Below, one piece after another: positions 12,471 to 24,250 of a stretch of 64,000 bases of DNA. Location: the NCBI RefSeq assembly GCF_019925205.1, contig NC_083566.1, forward strand, positions 13,454,001 to 13,518,000. Reading direction: 5' to 3'. This DNA comes from Metopolophium dirhodum. Taxonomy: Eukaryota; Arthropoda; Insecta; Hemiptera; Aphididae. The notes beneath the pieces were generated by a model. The model made no database searches and had not been told where the DNA came from. It saw only the letters and a program-made list of their open reading frames with translations. The position numbers were made by a program, and so were the translations under genes. The stretch's first letter is position 1. Each line of letters begins with the position of its first letter.

Positions 12471-15400
12471 ATTGGATATATTTTATAATATATTTATATT
12501 GCTATTAAAGTTATTTATTTTACTAATAGTAATACGTTAATCTGAATTCATTTTGCAAAAAAATGCATTTTAAATTGTCATTGTGTGTAAATAATATACT
12601 AATATGCATAAAAGCTTACAATCTCAGCGAATAATATTTTTGAATTACCTACAACAAAATAACTGAAATTGTAATTCTTCAAATCATGTAATTATTCCAT
12701 AGTAAATTCATGCCATTAAGTGGTTTTCCGATTTGTCATATTTCTTGAAAAATTAATTTTTTTTTTTTTTATGAATTTGTAGTTATAGTTTTGAAGTAAT
12801 TTAAGCGATTTATTAGTGAGAAGGAAAAAAAATATAATTGATGATTTAAACAATTATTTGTCACGTTTAATACCAGTGATGATAATTACATTTTTAGATT
12901 AGAATCATTTTTTATCCCTATATCCATTACTAAATAACAATCACCACATTTCGTATACAAATCAATTATCATTGATAAAAAAGAAATACATAATACCTCT
13001 ATTTATCGATACCCATTGATACTTTTTTGATTTAAAAAAAAACCACTTTAAATATTAATTACTGACCTTGGCATTTTTTTTTTCAATTCCTGAGAATTTA
13101 TTATGATTAAACTAGGTATTTATGTTTTCTGTAATTTGTGAAATGCAATAATATCGACAAAGACAAACATTTCCTTAAATTGTTTACAGTTTGGAAAAAT
13201 ACGTGATAACAGATGTAAGTACCAACATCTGTAATTGAAATAAGTAAATTTACTTATTTTTGCAGTAAATATTTGATACAGTGTATGTTTCACACAGAAG
13301 GAATACCAAAATCACAATCGAATACTATCATTATATTCATTAGATTTAACAAAAGCATTCTCGAAAGGACATCTGTTAATTATGTAGACCAAGTACATTT
13401 TACATTTAAAACCAACAATAAAAGTATTAAACTGTTTAATTGATTGGTTAGGTTATTTAGATAAATTGAACATGCTTTATAACGACATATTCAAATGTTG
13501 TAGTAATTAGTTACTACAATTTATAATATCTAAACAAAATATTAGATACTTACTAAAATTACCTACCTAAATCCTCGGTTCAGATAGTTATAGTCTAGGA
13601 GCTACTGACGATTTTACCTCACCCATTTTAGCTCCCTTGAAATGTTTTTAGCTATAAATATAATCGGGTCTGTTGAATTAGATAGGAAAATATGATTTTA
13701 TCTTCAGTGAGGTACAAAGCACTAAGCAGTGTAATAATAAAATAAGTAATCACATTATTTGTAAACATCAATACTAATCAATAAATATAGATTATTATTA
13801 TTATCAAAAAATGTAAAATATAAAATGTTAAGGTTAACATTTTAGAACTGTATTTCATATCTTGGTCAAGACGACCCAAATTAATGTGTTAAAAAGATGC
13901 ATAGATTAAGAGTAAATCCACAGGAATTTAATTTGTCAAGAGCAACGCCGTGCAAGATCAGCTATTATTATTTATAATTAAAAAAATATACGATTGTATG
14001 TGGTTAAATTGCCTATCTAAAACTCCGTCTGTTTATGATTTTATGAATTTTAATAATTATTAGGAAATAAATATTACTCTATTGAATTGAGTATATCAAT
14101 GTTTCCTATCGTACCTATTTTATTTATATTTTATTACTTTGTTTTTAAATAATTTAAAAATATTTTCTCATGCAGTACTTATGAGTACCATTTATATTAT
14201 TTTAGATGTAAGATAATAAAAGTAGATATATCGAAAAACCTTTTATTTTAGTGGCAACAACCTGTGTCACTAGAATAAATAATTAAGGATTAAGAAAATA
14301 ATTATTTAATTTAAATTTATAAACTGTAAATTTCGATGAACAAAAATAGTCTAAATTCAAAAATATAACCATATTTATTTTATTTTATATAATAAGATAA
14401 TTAAAATGAACATAATATAACGACGATAGAACAGAATACAATATATTATTAGCATGAAAATATGATTTTTAATATTACTATAATATACCATTATTTGAAA
14501 TAAAAACCTCGAGGGGGAAAAATTGATCTCTGTAATATTATTATGTGGAAATTGTATTTTTAATTTTGTATATATTTCAAATATCTTATACTTTTGTTTA
14601 AAATAATAAAATATGTAATGAAAATTTAAGGTTAATTTGTTAAAAATAAGTTATAATAATATAGCCATATAGGTAATTTGTCTATAAAAACAATGATTCA
14701 GTAGATACTTCTACAAATAAATCGGTGCAGCTTCAAAACTATGATCATATATTATAATTTTACAAATTTATGTGTATAAAATAATACTCCGGGTCTTCAT
14801 AATTATTTTATACGCCATACAATATTTATTAATTATTCGGCCAATGTTCAAAATGTATATACTTTAAGTTTTAATTTGAGGTTAATTAAAATTAATCATA
14901 GTTTAATAAGACACATGAACGTTTTATAAACTATATATTATATAGTACATAATACTACATACTACCTACATTATATAAATTTGTTATCTTTTTTTTGACA
15001 AAGATGAAATAATTAAACATTCATATTTTAACTGTGTTCAAACTTGGTGAATACAGACTTGTAAATAATAACATTTAAGTTAATTTAAATAAATAAATAT
15101 TATTGAATACCTTTTTCTGTGTAGGCTCTTTAAATCTGATGAAACAATTTATTCTTTTATTTCTATAAAAGTCATTAATACAATTATATTATAATCAACA
15201 AATATAGTACTTCTACTTCACAAGAAACCAAGAATAACTAAGATAATAATATCTCATGGTAATTTTTTCGACTCAGAAGATTAAAAACAACATTTAATAT
15301 TTTGAAGAATAATATTTAAATTATATCTGTATGTATAATATGACAATACTATATTTAATATTGTTAATAGCAGGCTGTAATTATTTATAAATAGACATTA

Positions 15401-15539
15401 ATATATTTTTTGTGGTTAATTAACCATATATTTTGTTTTTATAGTGGTACCTATTTATAGGATATATATTACAATGGTGTTTATTTTTTTTTTTATCTTG
15501 TAAACAAAATTTCGACCAGAAGGAATTCTTCGATTTCAA
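12471..15539. other. AT-rich non-coding sequence
   Basis: There are no open frames of note and no recognised repeats other than A/T homopolymers. A TATTA-rich texture prevails. Confidence 0.65.
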
Positions 15540-15863
15540 CCACGGCTATAGATAGTATGGTTGCCTATCGACCCATGATTCCCATACTTGAAAAAGTGTC
15601 TACCGAAATGAATCTCTATAACCAGTATTAAAGTTAAATTAAACAGCTGGAGACTAATTGAGCACTAGCGCTTATATATCATAGTGGTCATCACGGAACT
15701 ACAATTTACATTTCAAAGGTAATTGCATTTATAGTCAATACAACAAATAAGCACTAGTGCGTAAGTCTCCAACTGTTTAATTCTGATAATGAAGATTCAT
15801 TTCGGTAGACACTTTTCTAGATTCGTTGGGCAACCATACTATCTTTAATCGTGATTTCAACAT
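15540..15863. mobile_element. Foldback (hairpin) element with roughly 120-bp inverted arms
   Basis: The left arm (about 15540-15675) contains gatagtatggttgcc, then agtgtctaccgaaatgaatc, then ttaaacagctggagact, then gcactagcgctta. The right arm (about 15750-15863) contains the same four blocks in reverse complement and reverse order, with scattered mismatches, around a loop of some 75 bases. The blocks are collinear, so this is a genuine long inverted repeat. The outer ends share cacg...gatagtatgg. No TSD is evident and no protein is encoded. A transcript across it would form a long imperfect hairpin. Confidence 0.8.
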
Positions 15864-16040
15864 ATAGTAGGTACCTTATCTTTTAGCAAATTGCATCAAT
15901 ATAGTACTTTACAAAGGTAATTTTTCGATTTTCTCAATAGTTCTTTAATGCCACGGGAAAAACTACCGGCAAATTACGAAAAACCGCTAAAAATGGGATT
16001 TTAATTTCTAAAGCTTTGTTTATTGCCATAGATACGAATA

Positions 16041-16807
16041 AAAAAAGGTGGGAAAGTGGATGTCGCTCTGCTGTACAGTAGGTTACAAGTGGGTCACTGT
16101 AATGGATGGTGTTAAATTTGAACTCAATGATATAATATCATTGTATAAGAAAAACGATTCTGAGCGAAAACGGTCAGTCAGCCTATGATATTACCAAGTG
16201 TATTTGATGATATTATTGTGAATAAAGTAATTTATATATAACCTATTTCCGTGGAGCCTTGTTTTAAATTTTCAATCCTTAGTTATAAAAGTTGAACATT
16301 TTATACATTTTTAACTACAAAATAACTATTAAATTATAAATTTGATAAATTTTGTCAAAATTTGAACTTTAAATGCTTATAAAAACAAATTGTGCCTATT
16401 TTTAATATTTTTCAAGTACTATTAGAACGATATATCAGGAGCCTTATATTAAATTTTCATTCTTTTTTACTCAACAAATAAAATTTTATTGACAATTATA
16501 TAGTATCTACGGTAATTTGTTTTAGAGTCACACCAAAATTGATTTTCTCGTAAGCAGATTTTGCGTAAAAATTCCCGTTTTTCCTTAATTTTTCTTTTGT
16601 TTTTCACGTCGCTTTTGAAAACTACTGGGAAATTTTTACTTTTGACCCCCCAAAGTACCAACTAGATTCACTTTCCTATCAGAAAAGTTACTGTTGAAGA
16701 AAATTCAAGCACTTTTACTGTCCTAAAAGGTGATGACAGACACAAAAATAAAAATAAAAACACACATCATTGTAAAATTAATACATTCATCGCTTCGCTC
16801 AGAATCT
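16041..16807 (+). mobile_element. Family A repeat, copy A1
   Basis: The copy begins aaaaaaggtgggaaagtgga, continues through gtcgctctgctgtacagtag, gtcactgtaatggatggtg and acgattctgagcgaaaacgg, and ends with attcatcgcttcgctcagaatct. The same order of blocks in reverse orientation forms the copy at 51728-53028. The right part (about 16510-16700) is shared with 35825-35985. It encodes no convincing protein; the 64-codon frame at 16467-16661 (-) lies in the shared body and is not conserved as a reading frame. I cannot assign it to a transposon class. The inner words gattctgagcg and the terminal cgctcagaatc are inverted relative to each other. Confidence 0.8.
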
Positions 16808-16879
16808 AAAAACAATATTATAATATGAATTCAACTTACAAGCTATAATAAATAATAAATAATAACAGTATAAAATATC

Positions 16880-17033
16880 CAGACTGACGAACCGTCTCCG
16901 CTCAGAATCGTTTTTTATACAATGATATATCATATCATTGAATTTAAGTTTAATACAATCCAATATCCATTATACATTAACCCACTTGTAAAGTTGTAAC
17001 ATACTGTACTGTACATCCACTTACCTGCTTTTT
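16880..17033 (-). repeat. Family A end module, inverted next to copy A1
   Basis: The segment reads gactgacgaaccgtctccgc, tcagaatcg, atatcattgaatttaag and gtacatccacttacctgc. This is the reverse complement of the start of copy A1, at about 75-80 percent identity by eye. Together with A1 it makes a roughly 1-kb unit with 150-bp inverted ends (16041-17033). Confidence 0.75.
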
Positions 17034-17727
17034 AATGTTATTTCTTTATAAAATATAACCTAAACAATACACAATATAATCTTATAAAATAAAAATCACT
17101 TATTTGGTTTGCAGATTAAAATTTTCAAAAATCAAGGATATACGATATTTTATAATTATGTTTCAACGAAGTTTCGTATATATACGTATAACCCCACATA
17201 CGATTATATTATGTATTATATATTATACGTTATACCTGTTGCTTACATTTTTCGTTCTTTAGTACCTATAATTAGATATTTTTTTGAATAATTTTATATT
17301 CTTTCCAAAATGTTCATATAATATTTGGATTAGAATTTTTTAGACATGATAAGAGTTTCAAAATACATACATTGTCTCAATTTTTTTGATAAGTGTTTGA
17401 TTCTTGACAAAATTGAATCCTGTTAAGATTTTAGTTATTTTTTTGTACTTCAGAAAAGTAGGAACTTGAAACTTTCCATTATTGAGTAGTTATAGTATTA
17501 TTATATTTTCTAAAACTAAGACACTTAAATATATTTAGACAAATTTTAAAGTATACCAAACATCTATTTATACTTTTCTATGGCATTTCACGTCGGTATT
17601 GGCTTATTATAAGTTGTATAATTATATGCAATGTTATTGGCATAAATACGTTCAACCTTACTAATGTAGAAAATACTAACAATAATATAAATATAATTTA
17701 ACATAAACTATTCTTAGATATAAATGC
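17034..17727. other. AT-rich non-coding sequence
   Basis: Nothing is recognised. The 60-codon frame at 17109-17291 (+) is Tyr/Ile-rich, without motifs, and probably random. Confidence 0.6.
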
Positions 17728-17870
17728 TGATCCAGCCGTCCTTCGCTCCGAATCATTTTACCGTGGGTAATGATTTATAATCGAGTTTAATTTTAACACA
17801 CATTATAGTGGTCTACTCAATGACCAGGTAAATTCGAATACTATAATTATGCAGCAGAGCGAGTTCTCCG
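17728..17870 (-). repeat. Family A end module, diverged copy
   Basis: Landmarks in minus orientation are agccgtccttcgctccgaatc, the taatttta...acacattatagtgg block, ctactcaatgaccaggta and gcagcagagcgag. Order and spacing match other copies. Confidence 0.65.
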
Positions 17871-20329
17871 TTTTTTCCATTAAAGTAAATCAAAAAACAG
17901 CTGAAGAATTTAGAATATACATATAGATATACATATTAAAGGTTAAACCATTTGATGAACGCTGAAAGTTTTAATTTTAACGGTGACCTCAAATACCTTT
18001 TGTAGGGTTTTTATGGCGTTTAATGATTCAGTGCACTACTGGGACTAAAACGATTTTAACGGAGTGTTAAACTTTACCTTATCTATCACGGTTTAATTTG
18101 CGTTGTTAAATTTCATTACTTTTAATCAATAAATAATTATATTTAATACGACAGAAATATACTGAATGAAACTATATTACAATGTTCATAATATATAATA
18201 ATAATAATCCATAGAAGAAAATTCTCATAAAAAATTTAAATTGAAAATCAACGTTTATTAGTTGCATTTCTTAAACGTATTTACTTTATTATTTACACAT
18301 TTTGGAAAATATACTTAGAAATTAACAAATAAAAAATGTAATATTAATAAATATGAAGCCAATTTATAATACTTGACTTTCTTTTTCTTAACCGTTAAAA
18401 GATGAAAGTACAACGTACATAACAAAATAACTATTTAATAATAACTATCCACTTTGAGTAATAGAGTACTTAGTAATATTATAACTGTTTTATATATTTA
18501 TTGTTTTTAAGATATTATTATCATTATTATTTGTGGGAGCTTATGAAAATAATTTTAAATTGCTATTTTGTAGAAATACGCGATCCTTCATTCTAAAACG
18601 TATAAATGAAATAATATAAAAACACTTCAATTATTCTTCCAAATTACCAATTCCGGGATAAGAACCGGAGTCACTGTATTTTCGCTAAGTACTAATGGAA
18701 TTATTAAGCTCATAAGAAGCACTCAAAGTAAGTATATATTTAATTAATTTTATCTAAAAGTATTAAGTATGTTATTATTCTAATCTGTGTATTAAATGTT
18801 TTATGAACAGACCAGAAGGTATTTGTTGTTTTAAAATTTAATTGTATTGGTTTTTGTAAAACATACCCGTTTCACGCAGTAATAAATTGTTTTAATTATG
18901 CCTGTACACATGTAAATTTATTTTTGTTATAATGCTTTTTATTATAGCTATAGTAATTATTTATTATAAATTTTTTTTCATAATTTTGAAATATTAATAT
19001 TGAATATTATTGTTTAATATTTTATAAATATTATACTATTTTTTCGTATATTTACTTAGTTTTATTTATTTTATCTTCTATTTTTTTTTTCGTTTCAAAA
19101 ACATTGTAGTATGTCATGAATTAACCTGTGTGTTACCTAACTTAACTTGTGTTTATCGAAAAATGTTGTTCTAATGTTCACTCTTGTTGACTTGGTTTTC
19201 ATCTTTTTTTATGTATTGATTATGTACTTATGTGGGAATGTGGGATAGTCTGATGGGTTTAATATTTCAGAATATTTCAGAATATTCTAAATGTCATACA
19301 ACAACATTATCAATGGTTAATTATCCACTCGTCTTTACTTACCCAACATGATTACGACATAATCTTTACGGTTTTCAGAGTTATATTCTCACAGTTTGTT
19401 AGATATGTATTAGAATTTTACTTAAGTGTCCACTTTCAATTATTAAGTCCAATGAATGTTTGTTAGTAGCAATCTTAGAATATACTATTCTGTATTATTA
19501 ACTGACGACCACACACATACTAAGAAATAATAACGGTATCCACCTTGAACGTGAAACTTCACAGAGTGCATTTCAAATGTTGAGGAATGAATGTATAAAA
19601 ACTAACAGACTACGATATTATGACGATAGATAGGCGTGAATGTATATGATTGTATTAAATACTAATAATGTGTTTTTACACATAAATACATAATTACAAA
19701 AATCCGTCCGTAGGATGTAGTAAAGAGATAGCTGCATGGTGAGGTGGTTTTCTTACCTTTCATAATATATATGTATCACCGTATCGGTCAATACAACTGT
19801 CAATTGATAGGTTATGTTAAAATTCTATCTATATTTAGTGCGTATGTATATTTATATATTATGATATGTTTATAGAGGATAAATTTACTTACCATTTACG
19901 TATATCATGGTCGTTTCAAAATATTTTGCCTAATTTTTTTAATTATTGAGGATATAAAGGGAGAATTTTATTAACTTTATTCTTATAAACTATATACTTA
20001 ACTGAATTCTGACCAATTCACCTAATAGGTACTGAAGCCCTGGTTATCTGAACTTTGCAGCTGAAACTTGTTATGGATACATACTTGTTTTACCTGTTGC
20101 AAGATGTATTTTGTAATATGAGGTAATTGTGGTGATCCAAACATTCAGTTGAAAATCACTAAGCAGGATATGTATAAAAAATGTATACATTGTACAGAGT
20201 GAGACCATTTGTTAAATAATTAATTTACGTAGATAGGAGTCAGGAGATGTCATGGAATCACTGACAGTTGACAGAGAATGGTGATTCGTACGGTCTGCAT
20301 TAGTTATGCTTAAGGGGCCTGCACGTGAC
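17871..20329. other. AT-rich non-coding sequence
   Basis: No gene or repeat family is recognised. Short direct repeats such as aatatttcag occurring twice near 19268 are the only texture. Confidence 0.6.
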
Positions 20330-20685
20330 CTGTTTTTTGCTCTTAAACATGCCTTACAGGAAAAACTCTCACGCCTCGCAGAGTGATCTGATTTCGATAA
20401 TTTTTTTTTTTTTTTGAAAGAGAAACACTTCTTACAGGGCGCATTGGTCTTGGATTTTAAAAATTCTATTTCTAAGCCATATAATACGATTTTGAATATG
20501 ACCAATTTTTACAAGATTTTGTTATTTTATTATATTTTTTTTAAGTAACGAAATTAAAAATCAAAGTCCAATGCGCCCTGTAAAAAATTATACCCTTTCC
20601 AACGAAAAAAAATTAATCAAATCAGACCTCTCTACGATGCGTGAGAGTTTTTACCGTAAAGCATGTTTTGAGCAAAAAATCATGC
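20330..20685. mobile_element. Long hairpin (foldback) element with about 130-bp arms
   Basis: The left arm (20330-20463) contains ttttttgctc, aaacatgcc, aaaactctcacgc, gatctgatttcgat, a T run and cagggcgcattgg. The right arm (20550-20685) contains these blocks in reverse complement and reverse order (ccaatgcgccctg, a run of A, atcaaatcagacc, gcgtgagagttt, gcatgttttgagc). The loop is about 86 bases. The frames at 20212-20505 (-) and 20571-20789 (+) are the two arms translated in mirror fashion, which explains their related peptides (KCFSFKKKKK and YTLSNEKKLI regions); they are not genes. No TSD was identified. Confidence 0.85.
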
Positions 20686-21303
20686 ATTTTATTTTTGGTG
20701 GGCGGTGCCGTTGTCATGTGCGCAAATGCAGTGCGTGCGTAGATAGCCCGGTAACCGCTTACAATCACACTCATACTATTTTTTTATAATCATCATTGGC
20801 GACTATAACGGAAAATTTTAGTTTTACTTTTATTTATATAAAACAAATATCCACTTTATAAAACGATTTAGGGATAAGCTAAATTAAAAAATAAATATTC
20901 TTCTAAACATTGGGTTTTTTTGTTTTTTTCATTTACTTATAAAAATGATTGAATAGTGCTATTAAAAAAAAGCACGCTGTTGCACAGATACATCAGTTTT
21001 TCTTTACGTGCTGTTAAAATTTGGTAGTTCTACAACAAATATGGTGCGAGAAAAGTTGTCCTGCGCAAAATAGTTTTTGCTATGTTCTACATATTTTGTA
21101 AGACGAAGACAACACATGTGGGTGTGATATCCTCTTATTACTTATCCTTGCGGCTACAGACAGTATACCATCTTTAATCGTACTTATTATTACATAACAT
21201 TTATTATCTTGTAAATAAAATTATTAATCAAAAAAATAGAATACAATTTCCAAAAATAAAAAAATAAAAAAATATAAAAATCATATACATTTAACATAAT
21301 AAA
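20686..21303. other. Non-coding spacer with GC-richer tail of the hairpin locus
   Basis: The first 80 bases (20695-20770) are GC-richer and CpG-containing and may belong to the hairpin element. The rest is AT-rich. The word gacagtataccatctttaatcg at about 21158 resembles the outer edge of the foldback element at 15.5 kb but stands alone. Confidence 0.45.
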
Positions 21304-21537
21304 GGGCTCACTGCAACAACAGGGCAAGGCAATTTTTATCAAAAATGAGTTCTTCCATGGAATATTATTCATGAAAGAAATACTACATTTTGGTAGAAAA
21401 ATCAGAAAAATCGCTTTATTATTTCCAAAGACATCTCAAAATGAATTATCTCCCACCTATTGTGGTAAATGAGAATTTTGTTTTGCTTCTCCTGAACAAT
21501 TAGTAAAATGGACTTGCCATGGTGTTGCAGTGAGCAC
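21304..21537. mobile_element. MITE with 25-bp terminal inverted repeats
   Basis: The left end is GGGCTCACTGCAACAACAGG and the right end in reverse is GTGCTCACTGCAACACCATG; both continue with GCAAG. About 21 of 25 positions agree. The 234-bp interior is AT-rich with no coding potential (the frame at 21190-21372 crosses the border). I could not define a TSD, so the superfamily is open. Confidence 0.75.
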
Positions 21538-21785
21538 TATTATATTAAAACAAGACGTAAAAATAATTGTTAGATAGTACGTAAAGTAATAAAAATACAT
21601 CTACATAGAACGAACGTTTCAGGTAAAAACGTAACGTAGCGCACACGATTTGTGTCCAAGATAAGTTGTGTAAGAGGTACATGCACGTAGTAGTATCTAT
21701 AATACAAGGTGGCTTGGTCCTGAATTATTTTAGGTACTATACTAGTTGTGTCTTGGATATTTTTCGGTAAGTACTGTACGGTGTC

Positions 21786-21941
21786 CAGTGGTGGGGAGGA
21801 TCTCCTCCTTATTGGTCCGTGACGATGTAAATTAAATTTTTTTTCAGGGTTATAAAAAGTGATTACAGACGTAACCCATTACTTTGTATTAAATAATATT
21901 ATGCGGAATCCCCATGAAAAATTTCTAAACTCGTCACTGAC
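21786..21941. mobile_element. Possible small hAT-type MITE
   Basis: A CAGTGGTGGGGAGGATC end at 21786 and, reading in from 21941, CAGTGACGAGTTTAGAAA face each other. CAGTG(G)-type ends are common in insect hAT derivatives (established). The flanking 8-mers do not match, so the pairing is tentative. Confidence 0.35.
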
Positions 21942-24154
21942 ACGCGTCAAATGGACACAGGCGGTTCAGCACAAGGCAATATTGAAAGCATACGAAATTT
22001 CAAGTGCTTACCTATGATTCATTGTTTTTTTTTGTTTTTGAGCAGATATATTTTAACATAATAAAAGTGTAACATTGGACAATATTCGGACTTCGTAACG
22101 TTTATTTTTACCATCGTACCATCGTAAAATGTTTACTATAAGAATAATATTATGCACAATAATATTTGACACACATGTTAGAATAAAATTACTGCGTTGA
22201 AATTATCCAACTCGTATGCAACCACGTAATGTGTACATAAAATACGTGAAGTATCTACTTTTTATTAATATTTAGTTACCCACCAATCTGCTGTATAAAT
22301 TAGTAACTAATGAATTAAATTATAATATATTTAAACGAATATAGGTATTATACCTGTATTCATTAATTTCTACTTTTTTTTTCTTTTAATTTGAGTATTA
22401 ATGCGGCAGTTTTTAGTTGATTAGTTTAATTTCCATTTAAATCAAAAATATACAATTTTATAAGATAAAATATTTTTAAAACAATTATAATATTATATTT
22501 TTATTTATATAATATAATTAAAATTGTACTGCAATTTTATTAAATATTATTGTATATCATTGTTTAACTCAAATCAAGTACAATTAGACATGCAGTTGTA
22601 TGATAATACCATTAAAGTATAAACAGGAAGATAAATTCAAAAATATTTTAAGATTATAAAAAGCCATATACTATATAGGTAGGTAGGTACATGTAAGTTA
22701 GGCACACTAAGTTCAATCAAATACAAGTACGCCATATACGTTTTACTTGGCATGTAAAACAAATACAAATATAATTAAAATAATTAGTTGTGTGAATACT
22801 TTTTTATAAAAAACAGAGTATATTTAAATTATTATGATTTGATAAGCTCTTTTTAAAATAAACATTTCAGAAAATTATAATTTATGCAGAAACACATTGT
22901 AAAATAAATATGGCAAATGTTATTGTATATGAACGTAATGGCATTACAATTTTAAATACCTAATATCAAAACAATTAATCCTAGATTTTAAGAAGACAAT
23001 TGGAAAATGAATATGAAATTTGATTCAATATTTGTTCTAATATAAAATATAATGAATATGATGAAATAAGAAAAATATTAAAGAGAACTGTACATGGATT
23101 AATTCAGATAAAAAGTTGTGTACTTAACTAATATAAATTTTTTCAGAATATAAAGGGCTGGAAAAGATAAGAAGAAATATATAAAAAGGTTGTGCTTTGA
23201 CTTCAAGATGTTAAAAAAATGTCAGTTAGGTATAATGTATTGAATGTTTCAGATGAATTGAGTATCAGTTAAATAAATTATACAAATGAGTTAATTTTAC
23301 CGAAAAAAACAGTTTTCTATAGAAAAAACATGATTTAATTTATTGAAATACATTTTTGTTCGCAATGCTAAGTATTCTAAGTTTGAGTGTGGGAAAAATT
23401 AACATCGATAATTATTTAATATTTGTAAGATGTAGAAAATGCGTTTAAATAAGTCGAATCAAATAATATGCAGGAGATGGGAATGTATAACATTTTAAGT
23501 TTTTAACCGTATAAAATAATAATTGGAATTTCGTTAGATGATAAATTTCTTTTAAATAAACAACGATATTGTCTATCGAATATTGAAAAAACAATAACAG
23601 TATACCTACCAACGTCGTTTTGTCGCCGCATCGTAAAGACTGAAGACGTGATTTATCATTGTTATTACAGTGCTCAGTCAACCACGTAAATCGGAATTTA
23701 CATACTTATCTGACCAACCACTTGGTCAACGTTATACTGATATATTACAAAAACTATACAAACATACTGTCTTTTTTATGCAATTATTATTCTACTATAC
23801 ATTAAAAATATAAGCATGAATGTAGAACAGCACCCCCACGAAATGTCATTATTATTTGGTAATAATTAAAATAATACAATAAAAATTGAGTATAGGACTT
23901 TTGTTCATACATAATATAGTTGTTCGAGCAATCTGTTGTTTATCACTCAAGTTTTATAAATAAGTATCTAACAGCTTTATTAAATATGCAGTAGGTAGTT
24001 AAGTTTTATGGACATGTATATAATATGGCAGCTTCATTAAAAATAAAAACGGCGATAGTTGCCATGGAAATATTTTTTTAAGAAAAGGAAAATTATTAAT
24101 AAAAAAAATGAAATATGTAATAATTAAATCATAGTTTAATGAACCGAAAAAAAA
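21942..24154. other. AT-rich non-coding sequence
   Basis: I find no element or gene. The frame at 23445-23681 (-) lacks an ATG at its start and turns hydrophobic and AT-biased after about 25 codons, so it is not supported. Confidence 0.6.
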
Positions 24155-24250
24155 TCAGGGAACTCCCTACGCTGTATAGGAATATTCGAGTATACCTCGT
24201 CACTGAGTAGGTCACCGCAGTGGGTAATATTGATGTAATACATAATAACA
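24155..24250 (+). repeat. Family A end module, partial
   Basis: The words ctacgctgtatagg, gtatacctcgtcactgagta and ggtcaccgcagtggg occur in the same order as in the module at 26.1 kb and 16.05 kb. The gattctgag part is missing. Confidence 0.55.

Noticed and set aside
20212..20789. Two small genes (97 aa minus, 72 aa plus) with similar peptides
   Set aside because: They are the two arms of one inverted repeat read in mirror orientation.
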